From the NCBI GenBank assembly GCA_007695115.1, contig REEK01000089.1, positions 1 through 40,440 of the forward strand: a stretch of 40,440 nt of DNA, given 5' to 3'. The notes beneath the pieces were generated by a model, which searched no databases, was not told the DNA's origin, and saw only the letters and a program-made list of their open reading frames with translations. Below, in pieces: positions 22,427-28,801 of this stretch. The DNA comes from Sphaerobacteraceae bacterium (GTDB lineage Bacteria; Chloroflexota; Chloroflexia; Thermomicrobiales; Thermomicrobiaceae). The translations under genes and the position numbers were made by a program. Positions within the stretch are counted from its first letter, which is position 1; every line of letters begins with the position of its first letter.

Positions 22427-23221
22427 TTAGCTGAATTGCACGGTGACTTCTGCACCCGTCTGTAAATCATATCGCGTCGCAGCGGCCCCGTCTCGAACCG
22501 CCAGCTCCAGCGTATCCATACTGGATATCAATGCCAGCGCCTCATCGGACTCCGCCGCCGCATATGACGCTGCAAGCCCCGAGCACCTGAACTCGCCGCA
22601 CTGTACCTCGATGCCCCTCGCCACAGCACCCTCCAGCAGATGCGCCGCGATATTCGTGATGCCGTTGCCGTAGTGATCGATGATGAGAATCGTTCCGTGT
22701 ACGGTGTCGCCATCCCGAAACGCCCGGGGGACATCCACTCGCACGAGCGAACGTGGATCGACGACTGAACCAAGGTCGGAGAGTGATCGCCCACCGGCGA
22801 GTTCGGCAGCGGCTGGAGCGAAGAGATCACGGCCATGAAACGTACGGGAGATTCGCTCCGCATGGAGTTGTCGGGGATCGATCTCGATGACGTCGTCAGG
22901 TTCTGCGCCGTCGAGCGCTCCATCGAGAACGCCGTTATCCGGTCCAACAAAATAGTGACCCTGCCAGGACAGAGCAATCGCGCGACGATCTGAGCCAACT
23001 CCGGGATCCACAACGACCAGGTGAACAGTGCCAGGTGGGAACGCGGACCAGGCTGCCCGCAGGTGCAGCGCTCCGATGAGGATCGATTGAGGCGGCACCT
23101 GGTGCGTGAGATCGACCAGAGTAAGGCCGGGCGTCCGGGAGAGCATCTCACCTTTCATCTGCCCGACGAAGGTGTCACTGAGCCCGAAATCCGTCAGCAA
23201 TGTCACAACGGACCCTGCCAC
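22427..23221 (-). CDS. SAM hydroxide adenosyltransferase (SAM hydrolase, DUF62 family)
   Basis: This family converts S-adenosylmethionine and water to adenosine and methionine; it is related to the fluorinase and chlorinase of halometabolite pathways. The diagnostic N-terminus VVTLLTDFGLSDTFVGQMKG is present, followed by VDLTHQVPP, the DPGVGSDRRAIAL motif (Asp and Arg of the proposed Asp-Arg-His set) and SRTFHGRDLFAPAAAELAGG (His). The C-terminal beta domain binds the adenosine face. Start choice is uncertain: GTG 23221 gives MAGSVVTLLTDFG, typical of the family; GTG 23206 and 23230 are alternatives; the open frame reaches GTG 23299 inside mobA. It is transcribed with the MobA-like gene just upstream. 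The hydroxide-using enzyme is more likely than a halogenase in this core-metabolism setting. Confidence 0.85.
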   Translation of the reverse strand: MAGSVVTLLTDFGLSDTFVGQMKGEMLSRTPGLTLVDLTHQVPPQSILIGALHLRAAWSAFPPGTVHLVVVDPGVGSDRRAIALSWQGHYFVGPDNGVLDGALDGAEPDDVIEIDPRQLHAERISRTFHGRDLFAPAAAELAGGRSLSDLGSVVDPRSLVRVDVPRAFRDGDTVHGTILIIDHYGNGITNIAAHLLEGAVARGIEVQCGEFRCSGLAASYAAAESDEALALISSMDTLELAVRDGAAATRYDLQTGAEVTVQFS

Positions 23222-23259
23222 ATCGTCCACGCTTTCCCGAGTGACCAATGCCCATCGTA

Positions 23260-23898
23260 CTAACGGGCCGAACCACTGGCCAACTGTTGTTTCGCCCACT
23301 CGAACTCTTCTGGCGTATTGGTGTTGAAGAAGGAGAGCAGCTGGCTGTCGATCTCCGCTACTTCTTCTTGCGGAACCTTCTGCACGTTGACTTCAGTGAA
23401 GAAGCCAACCACTTTGTACACGCCAGCATCGAGTTGACGCTGGATTGCGGGCAAGCACGATTTCGAATAGATCGCATGAAGCGTCTCTAGCGTCTCGGCT
23501 ACACCCTGATCGCTACGTTCTGCGTCAAGTGAAGGAATCAAGACGTCGTAGTCGCTCGATCGATCGATCATATGCTGAAGCAGCTTGACGTTGACAAACG
23601 GCATATCGCACGCCAGAACCAGACAACGATCGTGTTTGACCTCCGAGAGTGCGGTATAGATGCCTCCCAATGAGCCGGATTTCGGCAGGCGGTCCGGCAC
23701 TACGCGGCACTCGAACTGCTCGTACTCCGGACGATCCGTCGCCACGATAATCGTTTCATCGGCAACCGATTTCGCCGCGTTGATCACATATTCGATCATT
23801 GGACGACCATCGACCTCGAGGAGCGCTTTGTCCTCGCCCATCCGTCGACTCTGACCACCTGCGAGAATTGCTGCTGAAAGTCCACTAGACCTGCTCAT
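23260..23898 (-). CDS. mobA: MobA-like molybdenum cofactor guanylyltransferase (NTP transferase)
   Basis: MobA attaches GMP to molybdopterin. The 212-residue product has the nucleotide-binding LAGGQSRRMGEDKALLEVDG (residues 8-27), the PKSGSLGGIYTAL segment and the metal-binding CDMPF motif. These are shared with other small nucleotidyltransferases (MobA, MocA, CofC), so the exact substrate is not certain; length and the SRRMGxDKA motif favour MobA. The chosen ATG (23898) follows GAGGAGA; the frame runs 34 codons further upstream without a better binding site. A possible -10 (TACAAT, 23954-23949) lies upstream. It is the first gene of a three-gene series. No other molybdenum-cofactor gene is in the window. 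Confidence 0.8.
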   Translation of the reverse strand: MSRSSGLSAAILAGGQSRRMGEDKALLEVDGRPMIEYVINAAKSVADETIIVATDRPEYEQFECRVVPDRLPKSGSLGGIYTALSEVKHDRCLVLACDMPFVNVKLLQHMIDRSSDYDVLIPSLDAERSDQGVAETLETLHAIYSKSCLPAIQRQLDAGVYKVVGFFTEVNVQKVPQEEVAEIDSQLLSFFNTNTPEEFEWAKQQLASGSAR

Positions 23899-23974
23899 GT
23901 TCTCTCCTCGCCGTGTCTCGTCTCCTGCACCTGGTTTGTTAGCCCATAATTGTACTAGAGCAGCTCCGGACCAC

Positions 23975-24003
23975 TTGACGCACGGACGCTGGCTATTCAT
24001 AAT
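23975..24003 (+). promoter_or_regulatory. Promoter of the SWIM leader RNA and gene
   Basis: TTGACG (23975-23980), a 17-bp spacer and CATAAT (23998-24003). Transcription should begin near 24010, leaving a leader of almost 200 nt before the SWIM gene. It is divergent from mobA. No second promoter is seen between the terminator at 24087-24118 and the gene. Confidence 0.65.
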
Positions 24004-24042
24004 CAGTTAACGACCTGAGTTTTTAACCAGAGGAGGGCTGCG

Positions 24043-24087
24043 GTGAAAATACCGTTGGCAAACATCATTCGAAATCGGATGACCTGA
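24043..24087 (+). CDS. Putative 14-residue leader peptide upstream of the SWIM gene
   Basis: GTG AAA ATA CCG and following codons encode MKIPLANIIRNRMT and stop at 24085-24087. The GTG is preceded by AGAGGAGGG with a 6-nt gap, the best ribosome binding site in the region. The stop codon overlaps the first base of an intrinsic terminator. The start codon lies in a small hairpin (CGGT/ACCG, 24041-24054), and a 7-bp hairpin (TCATTCG/CGGATGA, 24065-24082) covers the end of the ORF. The codon content is not clearly biased to one amino acid. Confidence 0.5.
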   Translation: MKIPLANIIRNRMT

Positions 24088-24118
24088 AGCACCTGTCGCT
24101 ATGCGCGGGTGCTTTTTT
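24087..24118 (+). terminator. Intrinsic terminator/attenuator in the SWIM leader
   Basis: AAGCACC and GGTGCTT form the stem, with an inner CGC/GCG pair, followed by a run of six T. It lies between the promoter at 23975-24003 and the SWIM gene start at 24208, so either it is a conditional attenuator or the RNA upstream (24010-24118) is an independent small RNA. Confidence 0.75.
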
Positions 24119-24207
24119 GTTTGCCAGAAGGCCAGAGGTTTCCACGGATGAGGCTCGAAATCTCCTGATGCGGATCCCGCTTCAGGTCGCAGGAACGGAG
24201 AGGTCAG

Positions 24208-24474
24208 ATGAACTCATCGCTCATCGGCAAGATCCAGAAGGCTCGTCGGTACGCTCAGGAACCGGAACGCGCTCAGTTCCAGTCCCTCCACGTCCAGTTC
24301 CAGGGTGGACACGATGTCTACGATGTCCGCCTCGACGACCGGGAATGGTCCTGCAACTGCCACACCTATGAATCACTCGGAACCTGCAGTCACATCATGA
24401 CGATGGAACGACTGCTGGCTGCGATGATTCCCGCAGACGTAGAAGCCAGCGACAGGATCCCCGTCGCCGGTTAG
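24208..24474 (+). CDS. Small SWIM zinc-finger protein
   Basis: An 88-residue protein dominated by a SWIM domain. The C-x-C-x(n)-C-x-H zinc pattern is seen in WSCNCHTYESLGTCSHIMTMERL (Cys 54 and 56, Cys 65, His 67). SWIM domains bind DNA or proteins and occur in transposases, SWI/SNF helicases and many small bacterial proteins. The N-terminal part (KARRYAQEPERAQFQSLHVQFQGGHDVYDV) is the beta-rich lead-in usual for the fold. ATG 24208 follows GGAGAGG with good spacing. Its expression appears to depend on reading through the terminator in its leader. Function is not known. Confidence 0.75.
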   Translation: MNSSLIGKIQKARRYAQEPERAQFQSLHVQFQGGHDVYDVRLDDREWSCNCHTYESLGTCSHIMTMERLLAAMIPADVEASDRIPVAG

Positions 24475-24504
24475 CTGAAACAACGACGTTCCAGCCACGA
24501 AAAA

Positions 24505-24533
24505 GTCCCCGGTTGCAAAGAGCAATCGGGGAC
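24505..24533 (-). terminator. Intrinsic terminator after the 86-residue gene
   Basis: GTCCCCGGTTGC and GCAATCGGGGAC pair over 12 positions (one mismatch or wobble) around AAAGA. On the minus strand the stem is followed by TTTTT, making a proper intrinsic terminator for the c-di-AMP receptor transcript. It may also stop the convergent SWIM transcript. Confidence 0.8.
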
Positions 24534-24560
24534 CTGATACCTGTTCTGAATGTGAGTCTG

Positions 24561-24821
24561 CTAGTTTGCGGACATCGCAGGATGGTAATCCCGCCCGCTC
24601 GTCAGGCTGTGAGACCAGACGAGGACGAATGCGTCTCCGTTGTCTCGTCTGATTAACTCGTCGGGGTGCCAATCCGCTGATTCATCACCGGATGGCTGAA
24701 CGCGAACCAGTGGGTTCGGATTCTCCACCACTGTCGATTTCGGCGCAGCATCCAGTTGTTCGAGGATGATCGCAATCGCTGCCCCGTAACACGCAATCTG
24801 GTTTCGGAACCAGTTTCCCAC
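24561..24821 (-). CDS. Hypothetical protein downstream of the c-di-AMP receptor
   Basis: I do not recognise this 86-residue protein. It has a short hydrophobic stretch near the N-terminus (about 9-21: ACYGAAIAIILEQ), not long enough to be a sure membrane helix, then a polar region with WHPDELIRRDNGDAFVLVWSH. No known motif is visible. The GTG start at 24821 has only a weak GAGTGAG upstream. It begins 25 nt after the darA stop and ends at a strong terminator, which supports it being the second gene of that transcript. It could be a partner of the nucleotide receptor; this is only a context guess. Confidence 0.55.
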   Translation of the reverse strand: MGNWFRNQIACYGAAIAIILEQLDAAPKSTVVENPNPLVRVQPSGDESADWHPDELIRRDNGDAFVLVWSHSLTSGRDYHPAMSAN

Positions 24822-24846
24822 GAAAATTACTCACTCTGCTCGTCGC

Positions 24847-25173
24847 TCAGATGCGTTCGAATCGGTCCACATTCAACACGAATACGTTCGCGCCACCAAC
24901 GGTAACTTCAACCAGATCAGAGGGATACCATTCGTGAATGTCGCCGATAATTTCCGGCTGGATGGTCTCGGAGCGTTCACGACAGTTCCGGTCGATAATT
25001 CGGAGAACATCCGGAACCTCAGCGTCTTCAACACCCATCATCAGCGTCGTGTTACCCACGCGCAAGAATCCACCAGTACTACTGATCCGCGTAGAACGAT
25101 ACCCGGCTGCAGTAATTGCCCTCAGCAACTGGTTCGCGTCATAATCCTGAACGATCGCAAACACGAGTTTCAT
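24847..25173 (-). CDS. darA: Cyclic di-AMP receptor of the DarA/PstA (YaaQ) family
   Basis: DarA/PstA proteins are PII-like trimers that bind c-di-AMP. The 108-residue product aligns over its whole length with the family: MKLVFAIVQDYDANQLLRAI at the start, then the nucleotide-binding T-loop/B-loop segment STGGFLRVGNTTLMMGVED and DVLRIIDRNCRERSETI. The ATG at 25173 follows AGAGGAG; the frame stays open upstream to 25350, but the extra 59 codons are unrelated to the family. An extended -10 promoter lies at 25241-25249. Its presence implies that the organism makes c-di-AMP, although no cyclase gene is in the window. Confidence 0.9.
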   Translation of the reverse strand: MKLVFAIVQDYDANQLLRAITAAGYRSTRISSTGGFLRVGNTTLMMGVEDAEVPDVLRIIDRNCRERSETIQPEIIGDIHEWYPSDLVEVTVGGANVFVLNVDRFERI

Positions 25174-25240
25174 GCGCTTGCTCCTCTGGCCATAGTCAGG
25201 ACAACCCCTCGTCGGCTTTACCCAGCTACTGATTTGCCAG

Positions 25241-25249
25241 ACTATAGCA
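25241..25249 (-). promoter_or_regulatory. Extended -10 promoter of darA
   Basis: The minus strand reads TGCTATAGT, a TGn-extended -10 hexamer with no clear -35. Transcription would start near 25234, about 60 nt before the ATG at 25173. Confidence 0.5.
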
Positions 25250-25377
25250 CAGAAATGCGCCGGAATTCCCGTCCAGTTTTCGCACACGGCCTTCAGATCA
25301 GCCGATTGACACAACACTCGGATCCATGGGACAAACAGTTTGTGAACCATGTCTGAATACAGAACGATGAGGCCTTG

Positions 25378-26151
25378 ATGTCGCTCCCGAAAATCCCTAC
25401 GCTGTCAGCACTCACCTGGGTCGAGACGAGGGACATCCTGCAACTGCGGCCGGTCGGCCTGTTGCCGATCGGTGCGATCGAGGCTCACGGCCCGCATTTG
25501 CCGCTGGACACTGATGTGATTATCGCTCGAGCCATGGCAGCGGCAGGCGGATCGGCCATTCGGCAAAGCGGTATTCCGGCACTCATCCTGCCCGCGGTTC
25601 AGTACTCAGTGAGCTTCGCGGGTGCCTGCTTCCCTGGCACCATGCCAGTGAGTTCGGCCGCGCTCGGTGCCTATCTCGATGATATCCTGCGGTTTCATGC
25701 GTCCCAGGGGTACCGGGCGATCTGTATCTGCAACGCCCATCTCGAACCCGCCCACGTTGACGTCGTGTCCAGGGTAGCAACGACAGCAACGACGCACGCC
25801 GGAATCCCGGTGATCTTTCCTGACCAGCGGCAGGAGCCGTGGGCGTCGCGTCTGGGCGATGAATTTGCGGCGGGTTCTCGACACGCGGGCAAATACGAAA
25901 CTTCGATCGTACTCGCCGCCAGTCCGGATTCAGTCCGGCACACGGAGATGGAAGAACTCCAGCCGGTCTGGATCGATTTACCAGAGGCACTGAAAGCCGG
26001 GGCTCGCGATTTTGCAGAAGCTGGAGCCGATCAGGGATACTTCGGCGACCCGGCAGCAGCGAGTGAAGATCACGGCCTGGCGCTTCTCGAGATCCTCGGT
26101 GAAATGATCCGGGAACGAACCATGCAAGCTCTCGTATCATCTGGCAAATAG
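25378..26151 (+). CDS. Creatininase-family amidohydrolase
   Basis: The family includes creatinine amidohydrolase, the F420/riboflavin-pathway formamide hydrolase ArfB and mycofactocin MftE, all metal-dependent amide hydrolases. The 257-residue product has the first metal site in PIGAIEAHGPHLPLDTD (Glu35, His37, Asp46) and the second in NAHLEPAHVD (His121, Glu123), in the H-x-E form known from creatininase rather than the NGHGGN form common in ArfB. RHAGKYETS (Glu174) replaces the usual HAGxxETS. All expected ligands are therefore present. ATG 25378 is chosen over the adjacent TTG 25375; ATGAGG lies upstream. The MBL-fold gene follows 14 nt later. The natural substrate is not decided. Confidence 0.82.
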   Translation: MSLPKIPTLSALTWVETRDILQLRPVGLLPIGAIEAHGPHLPLDTDVIIARAMAAAGGSAIRQSGIPALILPAVQYSVSFAGACFPGTMPVSSAALGAYLDDILRFHASQGYRAICICNAHLEPAHVDVVSRVATTATTHAGIPVIFPDQRQEPWASRLGDEFAAGSRHAGKYETSIVLAASPDSVRHTEMEELQPVWIDLPEALKAGARDFAEAGADQGYFGDPAAASEDHGLALLEILGEMIRERTMQALVSSGK

Positions 26152-26165
26152 GGAAAGGAAACACG

Positions 26166-26813
26166 ATGGATCCGAAAATCACCTGGTTCGCTCAATCTGC
26201 GTTTATGGTCGAACATGGAGGAATGCGGATTTACATCGACCCCTTCCAGATTCCGGACGGCGTCGAGCCTGCCGATGTCCTGCTTCTGACGCACGAGCAT
26301 CGGGACCATCTGTCAGCCGATGACATCGCAAAAGTTCGTAACGACAACACCACCGTTATCGTGGGACCCAATGTCGAAGGAAAGATCGATAATCCATCGA
26401 AGGTGCTCGAGATCGAAGAATCGACCTCGGTTGGAAACCTCTCGGTCAAGGCTGTCGCTGCGTATACCATCACCAAATTGCGCGACACCGGGGAGCCAAC
26501 GCATCCGAAAGAGCACAAGCACGTCGGCTACGTCTTCGAGATCGATGGCCTGAGCTTCTACTTCGTCGGCGATAGCGATGTCATCCCGGAGATGAGCGGG
26601 ATTGGCCCGGTGGATTACGCATTCGTGCCCGTCAGCGGCAAGTTCGTTATGACGGCCGAAGAAGCGGCAGACGCGGTTGCAGTATTTCAGCCGAGCGTTG
26701 CAATCCCCTGCCACTACGGATCCGTAGTTGGCTCAATCGACGATGCTCGCAAGTTCGCCGATCTCGTTCCCGATCAGGTTCGAGTCTGGATTATGGAACC
26801 CGTTAGTTCATGA
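26166..26813 (+). CDS. Metallo-beta-lactamase-fold hydrolase (UlaG-like)
   Basis: A 215-residue MBL-fold protein of the compact UlaG-like type. The metal-binding THEHRDH motif (His43, His45, Asp47, His48) is intact, followed by a conserved Asp in YFVGDSDVIPEM and His in IPCHYGSV. The N-terminal WFAQSAFMVEHGGMRIYIDPF strand pattern is typical. Such enzymes hydrolyse lactones, phosphodiesters or similar bonds. It starts 14 nt after the creatininase-family gene with GGAAAGGAAA as binding site, so the two are likely translated from one mRNA. Cytoplasmic, no signal peptide. Confidence 0.83.
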   Translation: MDPKITWFAQSAFMVEHGGMRIYIDPFQIPDGVEPADVLLLTHEHRDHLSADDIAKVRNDNTTVIVGPNVEGKIDNPSKVLEIEESTSVGNLSVKAVAAYTITKLRDTGEPTHPKEHKHVGYVFEIDGLSFYFVGDSDVIPEMSGIGPVDYAFVPVSGKFVMTAEEAADAVAVFQPSVAIPCHYGSVVGSIDDARKFADLVPDQVRVWIMEPVSS

Positions 26814-26855
26814 CACCGATGATTCGATGCTATTTCGATAAGGACTGACCGTAAA

Positions 26856-28679
26856 ATGGACCGGTTGCTACTCTCTGTTCTCACTCGACGATCTCTACTC
26901 AAGAGCGGCGCCGTGGCGCCGGTTCTCTTCCTGGCCGGATGTTCCTATCTCATCGAGGAGGAGACGGAAGCGGAGCCTTCGCCCACCTCTGAACCCGAGA
27001 TAGAGATCGAGGCAACCCCTACGCCAGAGGAAGAGCCGACCGCAACTCCGGCTCCTGATCCCAGTCCTACCCCGGAACCAACACCCGAACCGACCGAGGT
27101 GCCAGAAGAGGAACTCGAGACGGTCAGCCTGTATATTGACAGCACGCTCGATGTCGCCGGACAAACGCTGGTACGGGAGTCAGTCGATCGACTTGAGTCG
27201 CTGGGGAGTGAACTGGGGATCGAGATTGAACTCACCAGCGACGGGCCGTCCGCCAACGTTGCCCTGTTCCCCAGAAACATGGGTCCGACCGGCCGAACGC
27301 CATTGATCGGTGAACCACTGATTGCAGTTGTTCGTCCTGATCATCTGGTCGACCGCGTCTGGCAGGAGCAGATGACCAATCTGTTCAACGGCACCATCTC
27401 CAACTGGAGCGACCTCGGAGGACAGGACCGGGACGTCCATCCGGTTCTCAGTCAATCACTGGCAATGCCGTTTACCGATACAGATGCGGTCCGCCATCCA
27501 CACGACGATCTGGTGGCATTCGCCGCAGACAATCCGGGGATGATTGCGCTGATTCCTCGCTCAGCGGCAAGTATTCATGTCCAGTCACTGATTGTGGACG
27601 AAATCGATCCGATCCGAGACGAACTCGACACGGACAACTGGCCCTTGTGGGATTCGATCGAAGTTCTGGTCGATCACCCTGACGAAGAGATCCATGACCA
27701 GTTGCTCGACATTCTGATGGACGGTAGAGAAGCACGAGCTCACGAATCACGCTCCATGATAAGCGTGACTGGCGACGTCATGCTCGGCAGAACTCCGCAC
27801 CGGATCATGGTGGAACAAAACGACTGGACCGCCCCGTTTCCGCTCGTGGCAGACGAGCTGCAGAAGGGCGATCTAACCATCGGGAACCTCGAGTGCGCGA
27901 TTACTGATTCCTTCGAACCGCCAGCCGATCCGACTACCTTCTCATTCATGACATTCACCCAGGCAGTCGAAGGATTGGAGCTCGCCGGTTTTCACGCCCT
28001 GTCCGGCGCCAACAACCATGCGCTCGATTTCGGCGTCGTCGGTATGCGCGACACCACCGAAGCACTGGAAGCCGCCGGCATTCAGCATTTCGGCACCGGA
28101 GACAATCTGGAGCAGGCTCGACAGCCATGCCTGCTGGAACACAATGGCGTGACGTTCGGGTTTCTGGGCTACGACGCGATCTCCATGCAGTACGCGGGCG
28201 CAACCGAGGAATCAGGCGGAGTAGCTCCGCTGGTGCGCGAATACGTGATGGAAGACATCGAGCGCACTCGGGAAGTTGCCGACGTGGTCATCCCCTATTT
28301 CCATTGGGGCATCGAATACACACTGACACCGACAGAGTTCGATCGACGCACTGCCCACATGGCCGTCGAAGCGGGTGCCGACCTTGTACTAGGCGGACAT
28401 CCGCACTGGGTCCAGGGAATGGAGATCTACCAGAATCGCGCGATCTTCTACTCGACATCCAACTTCGTATTCGATCAGGAGTGGTCGTTCGAGACCAAGC
28501 AGGGCTTCGTACTTCATCTGATATTCGACGGCACGACGCTGATCGGATACCGCGTTGTTCCGGTGCTGATCGAGGACTTTCATCGACCTCGCATCGTCGA
28601 AGATGATGTAAGAGACACGATTCTCGGTCGCTTCTGGGAATCGAGTCAGATCATCGCCAATACGCCGTATCCCCAGTAG
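26856..28679 (+). CDS. Lipoprotein: PstS-like substrate-binding segment fused to a CapA (poly-gamma-glutamate/metallophosphatase) domain
   Basis: A 607-residue exported protein. The N-terminus has a twin-arginine-like TRRSLLKSG motif and a lipobox ending in Cys29 (LFLAGC). A P/E/T-rich spacer (about 31-85) follows, then a region with features of periplasmic phosphate-type binding proteins (about 90-290: GEPLIAVVRPDHLV, NLFNGTISNWSDLGG). From about 300 to 590 is a CapA domain: VTGDVMLGR, NLECAIT, SGANNHALDFG, YFHWGIEY, LGGHPHWVQGMEIY and FYSTSNFVF, matching the metallophosphatase-like fold of PgsA/CapA. CapA proteins act at the cell surface in poly-gamma-glutamate metabolism. The binding segment lacks a complete two-lobe length. 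It lies 42 nt after the MBL-fold gene, on the same strand. Confidence 0.82.
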   Translation: MDRLLLSVLTRRSLLKSGAVAPVLFLAGCSYLIEEETEAEPSPTSEPEIEIEATPTPEEEPTATPAPDPSPTPEPTPEPTEVPEEELETVSLYIDSTLDVAGQTLVRESVDRLESLGSELGIEIELTSDGPSANVALFPRNMGPTGRTPLIGEPLIAVVRPDHLVDRVWQEQMTNLFNGTISNWSDLGGQDRDVHPVLSQSLAMPFTDTDAVRHPHDDLVAFAADNPGMIALIPRSAASIHVQSLIVDEIDPIRDELDTDNWPLWDSIEVLVDHPDEEIHDQLLDILMDGREARAHESRSMISVTGDVMLGRTPHRIMVEQNDWTAPFPLVADELQKGDLTIGNLECAITDSFEPPADPTTFSFMTFTQAVEGLELAGFHALSGANNHALDFGVVGMRDTTEALEAAGIQHFGTGDNLEQARQPCLLEHNGVTFGFLGYDAISMQYAGATEESGGVAPLVREYVMEDIERTREVADVVIPYFHWGIEYTLTPTEFDRRTAHMAVEAGADLVLGGHPHWVQGMEIYQNRAIFYSTSNFVFDQEWSFETKQGFVLHLIFDGTTLIGYRVVPVLIEDFHRPRIVEDDVRDTILGRFWESSQIIANTPYPQ

Positions 28680-28723
28680 CCTGAACTGCTCCATTCAGAC
28701 CTTCGTCCCTGAGGACAAACGGG

Positions 28724-28758
28724 TATAATCCGCCGGGCATCGGAGACTGGTGCCCGGC
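28724..28758 (+). promoter_or_regulatory. Promoter -10 with a 5'-terminal hairpin for the ThDP enzyme gene
   Basis: TATAAT at 28724-28729 (no good -35) predicts a start near 28736. At this point begins a strong hairpin: GCCGGGCA (28732-28739) with TGCCCGGC (28751-28758), extendable by U-G and C-G pairs around GGAGAC. It is followed by AAAATAG, not by a U-run. It may protect the 5' end or serve as a binding site; as a terminator for the upstream gene it is weak. Confidence 0.45.
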
Positions 28759-28801
28759 AAAATAGCGAATTTGGCAAACAGACCTGATCGGAGCATCCAT
28801 C

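Noticed and set aside
22427-23221. Fluorinase or chlorinase identity for the DUF62 protein
   Set aside because: The family fold is shared, but this core-metabolism setting without halometabolite genes and the general motifs favour the hydroxide-using enzyme.
24037-24118. c-di-GMP-I, cobalamin or SAM riboswitch upstream of the SWIM gene
   Set aside because: Short pieces (GGCAAAC, a GAAA-containing loop, CGGTGAAAATACCG) recall these classes, but the remaining conserved stems and joining sequences are absent. A covariance search would decide.
25331-25343. Palindrome ACAAACAGTTTGT upstream of the creatininase-family gene
   Set aside because: Perfect over 13 bases, but there is no promoter element around it and no second copy nearby; too little to call an operator.
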